Origin: SKPH01 sp051748565
Lineage (GTDB): Bacteria; Bacillota; Dethiobacteria; DTU022
Assembly (NCBI GenBank): GCA_051748565.1
Contig: JBNJHN010000040.1
Coordinates: forward strand, 1-17,146
DNA: 17,146 nt
Direction of reading: 5' to 3'
Part shown: in pieces, positions 1-6,933 of the stretch
Numbering within the stretch: the stretch's first letter is position 1
Layout of the letters: each line of letters starts with the position of its first letter
Program-made: the position numbers and the translations under genes
The notes under the pieces: model-generated
Databases searched by the model: none
What the model was told of the DNA's origin: nothing
What the model saw: the letters and a program-made list of their open reading frames with translations, nothing else

Positions 1-1
1 G

Positions 2-253
2 TTAGCGCCGAATTAAGCTGGTGATAAACAAGACGATTACTGCACCGAAAGTTGCAACGAGAATCGTCGTCAGGTTAAAACCGGTGACCGTATAAGGCAA
101 TCCCAGCACCGAGGTGGAAAGCCAGCCACCGACCAGGGCACCGATGATACCAAGTAAAATGCTGCCAATCAGGCCAAAGCCCCCGCCCCGGATGATCAAT
201 GTTGCCAGCCATCCGGCAATTGCGCCAACAACAATCCACGCCAGAATACTCAC
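2..253 (-). CDS. GlsB/YeaQ/YmgE family small membrane protein
   Basis: This 83-residue protein is hydrophobic and glycine-rich, with three predicted membrane segments (about residues 3-20, 27-48 and 58-80) and a short basic end. That is the size and pattern of the Transgly_assoc family (GlsB/YeaQ/YmgE), small inner-membrane proteins often induced by stress. Despite the family name, no transglycosylase activity is established. The start is a GTG at 251-253, preceded on the minus strand by a GGGAGG ribosome binding site. A sigma-A promoter lies just upstream (291-320), so the gene is probably transcribed alone, although the glycosyltransferase upstream is in the same direction. Family assignment rests on hydropathy and glycine pattern. 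Confidence 0.85.
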   Translation of the reverse strand: MSILAWIVVGAIAGWLATLIIRGGGFGLIGSILLGIIGALVGGWLSTSVLGLPYTVTGFNLTTILVATFGAVIVLFITSLIRR

Positions 254-290
254 TGTAAAACCTCCCTGTTAATAGTTTTTGCCTGCTTAA

Positions 291-320
291 ATTATATCAA
301 AGTTCTGATAAGTATGTCAA
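291..320 (-). promoter_or_regulatory. Sigma-A promoter for the GlsB-like gene
   Basis: On the minus strand TTGACA (315-320) is followed by an 18-nt spacer and TATAAT (291-296). Both hexamers are perfect consensus. The -35 overlaps the stop codon of the upstream glycosyltransferase gene. Confidence 0.8.
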
Positions 321-1024
321 AATCGGGAGGAGTAATATTTTTCTTTGATCTTCTCAGGATCGACTTTAAACCTGTAAGCCAGCAGGGCGAATATAATCAG
401 GTAGAGAGTGCGCCAGGGGCTTTCATGGTCAAATTTACGGCTGCTGTTAATTACCGGACCTTTCAGCAAAGCTGTTTTCCCCAGGGTTCTCATGCGGTGG
501 CTGAAATCGACATCGGCCATAATCGGCAGAGGCATAAAACCGCCCAGTTCCCGGAATGCGGAAGAACGTACAAAAATAGCACGGTCTCCGAAATAAGTAC
601 CGGTCAGGCGGCAGTAGAGGTTGCCGCCCAGGCTTAACAGGCGGTAGAAGAAGCGGCTGCCCTCAAGCTGCATGTTAAAAGCGCCGCCGACGATATCTCC
701 GGGGATATCTTTTAGGCGGCCCAGGGTTCCCGGTGTAAGGCGGGAATCGGCATGCAAAAATAGAAGGATGTCACCGGCTGCCGCTGCAGCACCTGCATTA
801 AGTTGTGCGGATAAGTCGCTTCTTTCCAGGGCAATTATTTCACGGGTATAGCGGCGAGCAACCTGCAGGGTTTTATCTTCGCTGGCTCCGTCAACAACGA
901 TTAATTCTAAACCCACCTGTTCGGATAAAACGCTTTCCAGGCATCCGGCCAGTAGGGTCTCTTCATTGTGAGTGGGAACAATTACAGATACCATCTTGTT
1001 CATCTGATTATCTTCTGGTGGCAT
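317..1024 (-). CDS. TIGR04283-type family 2 glycosyltransferase (arsenosugar/selenodomain-associated)
   Basis: This 235-residue GT-A glycosyltransferase begins with a Rossmann strand (VSVIVPTHNEE, from about residue 12). It then has the nucleotide-binding VVDGASEDKT segment, the QLNAGAAAAAGDILLFLHAD segment containing the DxD-like HADS motif, and the acceptor-side MADVDFSHRMR region. The RFDHES...W and C-terminal YRFKVDP region match the TIGR04283 'transferase 2, rSAM/selenodomain-associated' family. The sugar donor and acceptor cannot be told from sequence. The first ATG overlaps the upstream flavoprotein gene by 17 nt; an in-frame ATG at 1001-1003, four nt after that gene's stop, is an equally good coupled start. 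Transcription is probably from the promoter at 2419-2447. The ArsS-like and DUF2064 genes across the divergent intergenic region support the locus assignment. Confidence 0.85.
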   Translation of the reverse strand: MPPEDNQMNKMVSVIVPTHNEETLLAGCLESVLSEQVGLELIVVDGASEDKTLQVARRYTREIIALERSDLSAQLNAGAAAAAGDILLFLHADSRLTPGTLGRLKDIPGDIVGGAFNMQLEGSRFFYRLLSLGGNLYCRLTGTYFGDRAIFVRSSAFRELGGFMPLPIMADVDFSHRMRTLGKTALLKGPVINSSRKFDHESPWRTLYLIIFALLAYRFKVDPEKIKEKYYSSRF

Positions 1025-2381
1025 TGATTAAAAATTTTAGCAGTGGCTTAGCGGCAATTTCGGCAAACCATTCGTCAGTAGCTCTTTGTACTGCCATTCC
1101 AAGGGTGGGATAAACATGAACGGTCAGGCCGATGTCCATCAGGTAGAGGCCTTTCCTGCGAGCCAGGATAAATTCGTTAATCAGCTCTCCTGCTCTCGGA
1201 CCCAGGATATGTACACCCAGGAGCTTTCCTAAGGGAGAAGCAATAATTTTAACCCGCCCTCTTGTGGTCCTGTCGGTGATGGCCCGGTCATCTCCGGCGA
1301 AAGCCTGGCTGTAAATCCGGAATTTATAGTTTCGTTCCCGGCATTCCTCTTCAGTTAAGCCCAGATGAGCCAGTTCCGGGTCGGTAAAGGTGGCCCAGGG
1401 GCTACCCTGGTAATCGACGATGCTGTTAAAGGGGAACAAGGCATTGCGCACTGCTGCTTTTGCTTCTATTTCGGCGATGTGAGAGAAGCGTAAACCACCT
1501 GTACAGTCACCTGCTGCCCAGATATTCCTGGCAGTTGTACGCAGCTGTTTATTGACTACGATTCTTTCCCTGCTGTATTCAACCCCGGCAGCTTCCAGGT
1601 TTAAACCTTCTGTGTTGGCCTGCCGCCCCAGGGCCAGGAGCAAATGTTGGCCAAAAAGTTTCGCTTCTCCGGCCTCAACCAGCCAGCCCTGTTCAGTTTT
1701 TTCAACTTTGTGAACCCGGGTGTTAAGACGGATAACCAAACCCTCGTCCTGGAGCATAGCGGTCAGTTCCCCGGCCAGCTCCGCATCATCCCGGCGAAGA
1801 AGTCTTTCCCGGGAATGCACGAGGGTAACCTTTGTCCCCAAACGGTGGAAAGCCTGGGCTAATTCTGTCCCGATCGGGCCACCGCCGATTATAATCAAAG
1901 AATCAGGTTTTGCAGGCAGTTCCCAGATTTCCCGGTTAGTCAGATACCCATCCTCTAAACCTTCAATAGAGGGTACACTGGCGGAGGATCCGGTACAAAG
2001 TATGAATTTCTTTGCTTCGATAACTGTACCGTCACCCTTAACCAGGGTATGGTTGTCTTTAAAGCCGGAAGGGCCTGTGTGGATATCGACGCCATAATCA
2101 TCAAGAACTCTTTTTGCCTTCGAAGCTTTGCTTGCTTCTTCACGTAACTTCCTGACATTCTCCATTGGATCAGCAGGCAGTGAGCATCCAAGGTAGGCCA
2201 GGGAAGCTTCGTGGATAAGCGCTTTGGAAGGAACACAGCCTGTCCAGGAACATTCCCCTCCAAGGCGATCTTCTAATTCCACCATGGCGGTTTGGGCTCC
2301 GAAAGCCCCTGCAGCAACCCCGGCTACCAGGCCGGCGGCCCCACCCCCGACAATTGCAACATCATATTGTTTCTTTGCCAA
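1008..2381 (-). CDS. FAD-dependent pyridine nucleotide-disulfide oxidoreductase, MerA-like
   Basis: This 457-residue protein has the architecture of the lipoamide dehydrogenase/mercuric reductase superfamily. An FAD-binding GGGAAG lies at residues 12-17. The redox-active disulfide motif is GGECSWTGCVPSK, with Cys44 and Cys49. A second dinucleotide site (IIIGGGPIGTE) is near residue 170, the AAGDCTG FAD motif is near 290, and a C-terminal dimerisation domain follows. The usual HPT of lipoamide dehydrogenase reads YPT (HVYPTLGM), a substitution seen in mercuric reductases. However, there is no C-terminal Cys pair and no N-terminal heavy-metal domain, so mercury reduction should not be assumed. 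The start is a TTG; the nearby ATG ten nt upstream is out of frame. It is first in a leftward operon with the TIGR04283 transferase. Such flavoproteins commonly accompany ArsS-type loci, but the substrate is unknown. Confidence 0.85.
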   Translation of the reverse strand: MAKKQYDVAIVGGGAAGLVAGVAAGAFGAQTAMVELEDRLGGECSWTGCVPSKALIHEASLAYLGCSLPADPMENVRKLREEASKASKAKRVLDDYGVDIHTGPSGFKDNHTLVKGDGTVIEAKKFILCTGSSASVPSIEGLEDGYLTNREIWELPAKPDSLIIIGGGPIGTELAQAFHRLGTKVTLVHSRERLLRRDDAELAGELTAMLQDEGLVIRLNTRVHKVEKTEQGWLVEAGEAKLFGQHLLLALGRQANTEGLNLEAAGVEYSRERIVVNKQLRTTARNIWAAGDCTGGLRFSHIAEIEAKAAVRNALFPFNSIVDYQGSPWATFTDPELAHLGLTEEECRERNYKFRIYSQAFAGDDRAITDRTTRGRVKIIASPLGKLLGVHILGPRAGELINEFILARRKGLYLMDIGLTVHVYPTLGMAVQRATDEWFAEIAAKPLLKFLINATRR

Positions 2382-2418
2382 TTGTGGTCATCCCGTTCCT
2401 TTCTTTGCTGTTCATGTT

Positions 2419-2447
2419 ATTATATAATCAATTAATGAAATTATCAA
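2419..2447 (-). promoter_or_regulatory. Sigma-A promoter for the flavoprotein/glycosyltransferase operon
   Basis: On the minus strand TTGATA (2442-2447) is followed by a 17-nt spacer and TATAAT (2419-2424). It lies in the 111-bp divergent region shared with the radical SAM gene. The AT-rich stretch also contains a plus-strand TATAAT at 2423-2428 that could serve the opposite operon, but it has no clear -35. Confidence 0.75.
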
Positions 2448-2492
2448 AAAATACACCTATCAACCTGAGTTAAGGCAGGAGGGATCCGGGAA

Positions 2493-3455
2493 GTGGTTGA
2501 AGGAAGTGAAAATGTATTCCAGTCCCTTGCAGGGCTGCTGCGAAGCTATCCTGTTACCAGTCTGCAGGCCAATCTTGGCTTATTATGTAACCTTAATTGC
2601 AGCCATTGTCATCAGGCTGCTTCACCGCAGGAAGATAAGATTATGTCCTGGGAGATTATGCAGCAGATTATCAGGGCGGTAGATCAGGGTGGCATTAAAC
2701 TTGTCGATATTACAGGCGGCGCGCCCGAACTGAATCCCAACCTGCGCAGTTTCGTCAAAGGTCTTAACAGGCCGGGAGTTGATATTAAGCTGCGGACGAA
2801 TCTTGTCGCCCTGGTTGAGCCCGGGCAGGAGGGGCTGGCAGAATTTTTTCGCGACAATAATGTGAACCTGGTTGCTTCACTTCCCTGTTACCAGGAAAAA
2901 AATGTCCGTGACCAGCGCGGTGAAGGAGTATTCGGTAAGAGCATTGCCGCCCTTAAGATCTTAAATGATCTCGGTTTCGGAAAAGAGGATAAGCTCAGGC
3001 TGGATCTTGTCTACAATCCCGGCGGAGCTTTTCTTCCGGGTGGACAGGATGAGCTGGAGACAACTTACAAGAGAGAGCTGCAGCTGCGCTACGGTATTGG
3101 ATTTAACAGGCTCTTGGTAATAACCAATATGCCGATCGGCCGTTTTCGGAATATGTTGTCACAGAAAGGGCAGCTCAAAGTTTACCTTGAACTTTTAAAG
3201 TGTTCTTTTAACCGGGGCGTGCTTCGTGACCTCATGTGCCGAAGCCAGGTTTCGGTGGGCTGGGACGGGACACTTTATGATTGCGATTTTAACCTTGCAC
3301 TTGATTATCCGTTATCAATTAAAAAAGCCCATATCAATAATTTTAACAGGAATTTATGTAGTGAAAGATTTATTGTCACCGGTGATCACTGCCTTGGCTG
3401 TACTGCTGGAGCGGGGTCTTCTTGCAGTGGTGCCCTTGCGGAAGGGGCGAAGTAG
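2493..3455 (+). CDS. arsS: ArsS-like radical SAM protein (TIGR04167, DUF3641 C-terminus)
   Basis: This 320-residue radical SAM enzyme carries the [4Fe-4S]/SAM motif CNLNCSHC (Cys32, Cys36, Cys39). The barrel follows, with DITGGAPELNP as the SAM-binding GGE-like turn. The C-terminal domain has the MCRSQVSVGWDG and YDCDFN segments typical of the ArsS/DUF3641 family. In studied members this enzyme transfers a 5'-deoxyadenosyl group to dimethylarsenite during arsenosugar synthesis; the substrate here is inferred only from family. Near the C-terminus Cys300, Cys303 and Cys311 form a Cys cluster. Some relatives have selenocysteine in the GSSxxGA motif; here the codon is TGC (Cys311). The start is GTG with AGGAGG ten nt upstream. 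The stop abuts the GTG of the next gene, so the pair is translationally coupled. No ArsM methyltransferase is visible in the window. Confidence 0.85.
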   Translation: MVEGSENVFQSLAGLLRSYPVTSLQANLGLLCNLNCSHCHQAASPQEDKIMSWEIMQQIIRAVDQGGIKLVDITGGAPELNPNLRSFVKGLNRPGVDIKLRTNLVALVEPGQEGLAEFFRDNNVNLVASLPCYQEKNVRDQRGEGVFGKSIAALKILNDLGFGKEDKLRLDLVYNPGGAFLPGGQDELETTYKRELQLRYGIGFNRLLVITNMPIGRFRNMLSQKGQLKVYLELLKCSFNRGVLRDLMCRSQVSVGWDGTLYDCDFNLALDYPLSIKKAHINNFNRNLCSERFIVTGDHCLGCTAGAGSSCSGALAEGAK

Positions 3456-4037
3456 GTGAGATTGATTATCTTTACCCGCTACCCGGAAGCAGGCATTGTA
3501 AAAACCCGCCTTATACCCGCCCTCGGCCCGGAAGGGGCGCAATTGCTGCACCGCGAGATGACCGAATACACTATCAGACAGGCCCGCAGGGTTGATTGCG
3601 ACCTGGAAGTACGTTATAGCGGTGGCAGCCGGGAGTTGATGGCAGAGTGGCTGGGCGAGGGACTTTCTTACAGGAAGCAGGAAGGGGATACCCTGGGGGA
3701 AAGAATGCAGGATGCCGCCGCTAAGGCCTTTTCAGCCGGAAGTAATAAAGTAGCAATGATCGGAACCGACTGCCCGGGCCTGACAGCAGAACAGATCAAG
3801 AAAGCTTTCGGCTTGCTTGATCAAGCGGACCTGGTCTTAGGCCCTGCTTTCGACGGCGGCTATTACCTGATTGGTATGCGCCGGCCCCATGATATTCTCT
3901 TCAGGGATATTCCCTGGGGAAGTGAATTTGTTCTCAAAGTTACCCTCGAAACAGCGGAAAAATTAAAGCTTAAAACAGCACTGCTTGAAAAGCTTACCGA
4001 TATTGACTGCCCCGAAGACCTCTTAAAATGGCCTTAA
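3456..4037 (+). CDS. TIGR04282/DUF2064 glycosyltransferase (rSAM/selenodomain-associated)
   Basis: This 193-residue GT-A fold protein of the DUF2064 family shows the characteristic motifs in order. They are FTRYPEAGIVKTRL (residues 6-19, P-loop-like nucleotide site), IGTDCPGL near 103-110, LGPAFDGGYYLIGM near 130, and IPWGSEFVLKVTL near 155. The family resembles CofC/MobA-like nucleotidyltransferases and is annotated as a glycosyltransferase of arsenosugar-type loci. Its actual donor is unknown. The GTG start immediately follows the TAG of the radical SAM gene with no gap, which implies coupled translation. Purine-rich GGAAGGGG within the end of the upstream gene probably serves as the ribosome binding site. 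Confidence 0.88.
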   Translation: MRLIIFTRYPEAGIVKTRLIPALGPEGAQLLHREMTEYTIRQARRVDCDLEVRYSGGSRELMAEWLGEGLSYRKQEGDTLGERMQDAAAKAFSAGSNKVAMIGTDCPGLTAEQIKKAFGLLDQADLVLGPAFDGGYYLIGMRRPHDILFRDIPWGSEFVLKVTLETAEKLKLKTALLEKLTDIDCPEDLLKWP

Positions 4038-4067
4038 GTGTTTATAGCATATTTTGGCTGAAGCAGT

Positions 4068-4370
4068 GTGCCGGAAGCAGAATAACAGCCATCTTGCGAA
4101 GAAAATTTCTACCCCCAGCAAAAAGGGGTTAAAAAGGTTCTCTGTGGAGAAGATCAGATTTGCACACCCCCGGATGAGAACTATAATGCGCCGGACTGCA
4201 AAGTCTATTATGTTTGCTCCACCTAATGTGCGGAAGAGTTGGAGAATAAGTTATCGGTTTGTACTCCGGTATCAGGCCTGAAATACTTAATGAGCAGGAT
4301 TGAAGAGGTGAGCAGTGAAAGTGGTGTTGCCAGTGTCCGGGTACATAAGTTGCCCAAAGAGAAGAAATAA
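4068..4370 (+). pseudogene. Decayed Cys-rich reading frame with two in-frame TAA codons (TRASH/YHS-like?)
   Basis: One frame reads as credible protein across about 300 bp but is broken by TAA at 4083-4085 and 4224-4226, ending at TAA 4368-4370. Between the stops it contains several cysteines (segments CEENFYPQQK, CGEDQICTPPDEN, APDCKVYYVCST). After the second stop it continues as CAEELENKLSVCTPVSGL and MSRIEEVSSESG. The YYVCST-stop-CAEEL stretch resembles the metal-binding pattern of TRASH/YHS-type modules (YYxCSxxC), and a single G-to-T change would turn GAA (Glu) into the TAA seen. No good start or ribosome binding site remains. It sits just downstream of the radical SAM/DUF2064 pair in the same direction, so it may be a lost accessory gene. 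Family identity is tentative. Confidence 0.45.
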
Positions 4371-4456
4371 TAAGGTCAGGTGAGATAGTCACCCGTACAT
4401 TAAATAATAACGATTTAACCGGAGCCCGACCGATTTTGAATAATTGCTTGTCACAG

Positions 4457-4483
4457 GCGCCCTCTTTTTACCCGGGAGGGCGC
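4457..4483 (+). terminator. Hairpin, probable terminator of the arsS-like operon
   Basis: GCGCCCTC (4457-4464) pairs perfectly with GAGGGCGC (4476-4483) around an 11-nt loop. The 3' flank is AT-rich (TTAATTAAAT) but lacks a solid U-run, so termination efficiency is uncertain. It separates the radical SAM region from the next gene. Confidence 0.55.
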
Positions 4484-4562
4484 TTAATTAAATAACATAA
4501 CATGATATAATTATGACAGGTTAATAATTTGCGTGTTTTTCAGATAGGGAGGACCCTGATAA

Positions 4563-4811
4563 ATGGGTATAATTATCCTGGCAGTATTGGCAGCGTTAAT
4601 TCTGATCTATTACTTGTGGAAACGAAGCCAAAAGGGATGGAACAAAGAGAGTGCTTTGAGAGAGGAATGCAGGCGCCTGCTCAGACTTCCCCCTGATGCC
4701 GCCGATGAAACCATCGACAGGTACATTAAGAGCTTGCAGGAACGCCATCCCGACCACCCTGAAAAATGGTACCTGGAAAAAATAATACACGATTTAAAAA
4801 GGGATCGCTAA
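4563..4811 (+). CDS. Small single-pass membrane protein, unknown
   Basis: This 82-residue protein has one N-terminal membrane segment (about residues 2-19, MGIIILAVLAALILIYYL). A charged, mostly helical cytoplasmic tail follows, ending in a basic stretch. I do not recognise a family. The tail has a DnaJ-unlike but regular pattern (LRLPPDAADETIDRYIKSLQ, then HPDHPEKWYLEKI), suggesting a small helical bundle. GGGAGG at 4547-4552 lies ten nt before the ATG, and a -10-like TATAAT is at 4506-4511 without a good -35. It appears to be monocistronic. The coding call rests on the ribosome binding site, codon pattern and membrane segment. Confidence 0.75.
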   Translation: MGIIILAVLAALILIYYLWKRSQKGWNKESALREECRRLLRLPPDAADETIDRYIKSLQERHPDHPEKWYLEKIIHDLKRDR

Positions 4812-4861
4812 ATAAAATATTTCAGAATATTAATTATTTACAGTAATTATTTGATTTTTTA

Positions 4862-4888
4862 GCAGGAGTTATGTGAACTTTGTGGAAG
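4862..4888 (+). promoter_or_regulatory. Possible sigma-H-like promoter upstream of spoVS
   Basis: In B. subtilis spoVS is transcribed by sigma-H (consensus RnAGGAWWW, 11-12 nt, RnnGAAT). Here GCAGGAGTT (4862-4870) is followed by 11 nt and GTGGAAG (4882-4888), with one mismatch in each element. No sigma-A consensus promoter is evident in the 173-bp gap, which otherwise holds nothing recognisable. Confidence 0.3.
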
Positions 4889-4984
4889 TATTTAATAGTT
4901 ATTATTCCAATAGGAGGGTTGCCTGGAAAAAGCAGTTAAGGCATGGGATTGACTGACTATTCCCAATGAAGGAGTCAACGGACT

Positions 4985-5245
4985 ATGCAAATATTAAAAG
5001 TCTCAGCAAAGTCTAACCCTAATTCAGTAGCCGGAGCTTTAGCAGGAGTTATCCGAGAAGATGGGAAAGTTGAACTGCGGGCAATCGGAGCAGGAGCTCT
5101 TAACCAGGCCATAAAAGCCCTGGCGATTGCCAGGGGGTATGTTGCCCCAAGCGGCATTAACCTTATCTGTATCCCTGCGTTTATTGATGTTGAAATAAAT
5201 GGTGATGCCAGAACAGCGATAAAAATTACTGTTGAACCCCGGTAA
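4985..5245 (+). CDS. spoVS: Stage V sporulation protein S
   Basis: The 86-residue protein matches SpoVS along its whole length. It starts with LKVSAKSNPNSVAGALAG, continues through GAGALNQAIKALAIARGYVAP, and ends with the basic ITVEPR tail. SpoVS is a small Alba-like nucleic-acid-binding-fold protein needed for spore coat assembly and the later stages of sporulation in B. subtilis. It is highly conserved in spore formers and some relatives. AAGGAG at 4969-4974 is ten nt before the ATG. Its presence is the best single indication that this organism makes endospores, although a few non-sporulating lineages also keep spoVS. Confidence 0.97.
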   Translation: MQILKVSAKSNPNSVAGALAGVIREDGKVELRAIGAGALNQAIKALAIARGYVAPSGINLICIPAFIDVEINGDARTAIKITVEPR

Positions 5246-5260
5246 ACAGTTTTTCATTGT

Positions 5261-5304
5261 AAGGAGGCAGCCCGTAACAGAATTTTGTTCACGGGCAATA
5301 AAGT
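5261..5304 (+). promoter_or_regulatory. Shine-Dalgarno separated from its start codon by a hairpin
   Basis: A perfect AAGGAGG (5261-5267) lies 37 nt before the ATG at 5305, too far for direct use. Between them GCCCGT-AACA (5270-5279) pairs with TGTT-ACGGGC (5286-5296, C5290 bulged). Removing the 27-nt hairpin leaves exactly 10 nt (5268-5269 plus 5297-5304) between Shine-Dalgarno and ATG. No closer ribosome binding site is present, and an in-frame TAA (5299-5301) rules out an upstream start in this frame. Confidence 0.55.
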
Positions 5305-5781
5305 ATGGCTAAAATATTAATCGTATATTACAGCCGAACCGGGCATACCCGAAAAATGGCCGAAGCAGTAGCAGTGGGAGCCAGGGGAACAGGTGCAGAG
5401 ATCAATCTTTGCGAAGTAAATGATTGTTCCATGGATCAATTGCTTGAATATGATGGTATTATTGCCGGCTCTCCCACTTATTATGGCCTGGTCTCCGGGC
5501 CCCTTAAGGAATTCTTCGATCGCAGCATAGTGCACCACGGCAAATTGGAAGGCAAAGTAGGGGGAGCATTTTCCAGTGCCGGCATCCTCGGCGGCGGCAG
5601 TGAAACTACTCTTTTGAGCATTCTGCAGATGATGCTTGTCCATGGCATGATAGTGCAGGGTCAGGCCCGGGGAAACCATTACGGCGCTGTCTCTATCGGT
5701 GCCCCCGATGAAAAAGCGCTTGAACAATGCCGTGAGCTGGGGAAAAGAGTAGCAAGGTTGGCCTTAAAGCTATTCGGTTAA
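5305..5781 (+). CDS. Flavodoxin-family / WrbA-like NAD(P)H:quinone oxidoreductase
   Basis: This 158-residue protein starts with the flavodoxin FMN phosphate-binding loop YYSRTGHTRKMA (residues 8-19). It then has the GSPTYYGLVSGPLKEFFDR segment that stacks on the FMN ring and the FSSAGILGGGSETTLLS segment near 90-106. This is the WrbA/flavodoxin-like fold, which usually transfers electrons from NAD(P)H to quinones or other acceptors. The protein is shorter than classical WrbA (about 200 residues), so the exact reaction is open. The leader has an unusual arrangement in which a hairpin lies between the Shine-Dalgarno and the start. It is 59 bp after spoVS and may be co-transcribed with it. It converges with the pirin gene. 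Confidence 0.88.
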   Translation: MAKILIVYYSRTGHTRKMAEAVAVGARGTGAEINLCEVNDCSMDQLLEYDGIIAGSPTYYGLVSGPLKEFFDRSIVHHGKLEGKVGGAFSSAGILGGGSETTLLSILQMMLVHGMIVQGQARGNHYGAVSIGAPDEKALEQCRELGKRVARLALKLFG

Positions 5782-5833
5782 AGGTGTTTGCCGCATTTAC
5801 TTAGATTCACTTTTTATATTCAATTCCTACTTA

Positions 5834-5860
5834 CTTTTACAGGGCAGCTAGCTGTAAAAG
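5834..5860. terminator. Inverted repeat between convergent flavodoxin and pirin genes
   Basis: CTTTTACAG (5834-5842) is perfectly complementary to CTGTAAAAG (5852-5860) with a 9-nt loop. It overlaps the pirin stop codon (5848-5850). No clear U-tract follows on either strand, so it is a plausible but weak bidirectional terminator. Confidence 0.4.
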
Positions 5861-6741
5861 CTTCTGTTAATCTTCCGGTTGTTTATAGTTCCGTCACTGT
5901 TGTGTTCTTTAATAAAGGTGCCTTCTTTTATTTCTTCAAAAGCCAACTGCAATTCCTCTTTTGTGTTCATCACAACCGGGCCGCCCCATTCGATTGGTTC
6001 GTTTAAAGGGTTCCCGGAAAAAAGCAGAAATCTTAGGTTTTTATCCCCGGCATTTAACTTCATCTCATCACCCTGCCCGAATAATACAGCCTGTTTTGCA
6101 GGAAGCACCCTGTTATTTTCAGCCGGCAGAATGGCTGAACCATTGATTATATAGATAAAGAGTGTGTTTTGGGAATCTGTTTCGAATGAAAAAGAACGGT
6201 GTGGATTTACTGAAACATCCAAATAGATTGGCTGAACTGTGATTTCTTCCATCGGGCCTCTGACGCCGCGATACTCTCCCGCGATGACCCGGACTCTGCT
6301 CTGATCAGTTTCGACAAGGGGTATATCCGACTGTTTAAAGTCCCTGTATTTTGGAACAGTCATTTTATCTTTTGCCGGCAGATTGATCCACAGCTGTGTG
6401 CCGAGCATTTTAGGAGCAGCCTGCGGCATTTCCTGGTGGATAATGCCGCTGCCGGCAGTCATCCACTGGCAGTCGCCATCGGTTATAACCCCGGAGTTGC
6501 CGATACTGTCTCCATGCTGCACTTCACCCTGGAGCAGGTAGGTAACAGTTTCGATTCCGCGGTGAGGATGCCAGGGAAACCCTTTGATATAGGTTTCCGG
6601 ATTTTCACTGTCAAAAGCATCCAGCATTAAAAAAGGATCAAAATCCTCAACATCAGGTTTTCCGATAACCCGGATCAAATGAACACCTGCGCCGTCTACT
6701 GTATCTTTACCTTTTACTATTTTTTTTACTTTCCTGATCAT
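5848..6741 (-). CDS. Pirin family protein
   Basis: This 297-residue bicupin shows the pirin signature. FPWHPHRGIETVTYLL supplies His58 and His60 of the N-terminal cupin metal site. HGDSIGNSGVI follows, then GSGIIHQEMP with His102 and Glu104 completing the usual 3His-1Glu iron site. The C-terminal pirin domain runs from about residue 175 to 285. Family members include quercetinases and redox-sensing regulators; which applies here cannot be read from sequence. Length is normal for the family. On the minus strand AAGGAG (6751-6756) precedes the ATG. The gene has its own strong promoter at 6807-6835 with a leader of about 60 nt. Confidence 0.93.
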   Translation of the reverse strand: MIRKVKKIVKGKDTVDGAGVHLIRVIGKPDVEDFDPFLMLDAFDSENPETYIKGFPWHPHRGIETVTYLLQGEVQHGDSIGNSGVITDGDCQWMTAGSGIIHQEMPQAAPKMLGTQLWINLPAKDKMTVPKYRDFKQSDIPLVETDQSRVRVIAGEYRGVRGPMEEITVQPIYLDVSVNPHRSFSFETDSQNTLFIYIINGSAILPAENNRVLPAKQAVLFGQGDEMKLNAGDKNLRFLLFSGNPLNEPIEWGGPVVMNTKEELQLAFEEIKEGTFIKEHNSDGTINNRKINRSFYS

Positions 6742-6806
6742 AATCTTACACTCCTTACAATTACCATAAATGTAGTTGTTTAAGATTAAACATATTTTCT
6801 ATCGAG

Positions 6807-6835
6807 ATTATAGTATTAAAGCTGATAGAAGTCAA
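6807..6835 (-). promoter_or_regulatory. Sigma-A promoter for the pirin gene
   Basis: On the minus strand TTGACT (6830-6835), a 17-nt spacer and TATAAT (6807-6812) form a near-consensus promoter about 65 bp before the pirin start. Confidence 0.8.
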
Positions 6836-6933
6836 AAAGGCCTTAGCTCTAATTTGGCCTGCCGGCAAGACTGCCCGAGAAGTAGATATACCTTCTACAA
6901 AATGTATCGAGCTGAAGATTCTTTTCCTCTTTC

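Noticed and set aside
1008..2381. Mercuric reductase as part of a mer operon
   Set aside because: There is no C-terminal Cys pair, no heavy-metal domain, and no merR, merT or merP nearby. The locus context is the ArsS/selenodomain set.
2493..3455. Selenoprotein form of the radical SAM protein
   Set aside because: The position that is selenocysteine in some relatives is a TGC codon here and the frame has no internal TGA.
4083..4226. Recoded stop codons (selenocysteine or pyrrolysine) in the Cys-rich frame
   Set aside because: Both stops are TAA, which is not used for either residue; decay by substitution is simpler.
4129..4392. Minus-strand open frame opposite the decayed Cys-rich gene
   Set aside because: No ribosome binding site and an unlikely His/Ser/Pro-rich translation; it is a shadow frame.
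4913..4939. Short leader peptide after AGGAGGG upstream of spoVS
   Set aside because: The only start (TTG) would be one or two bases from the Shine-Dalgarno and the peptide would be six residues long.
5285..5320. Short TTG-started peptide using the distant Shine-Dalgarno before the flavodoxin gene
   Set aside because: Spacing of 17 nt is too long and the start lies within the hairpin stem. The hairpin-bridging model fits the distances better.
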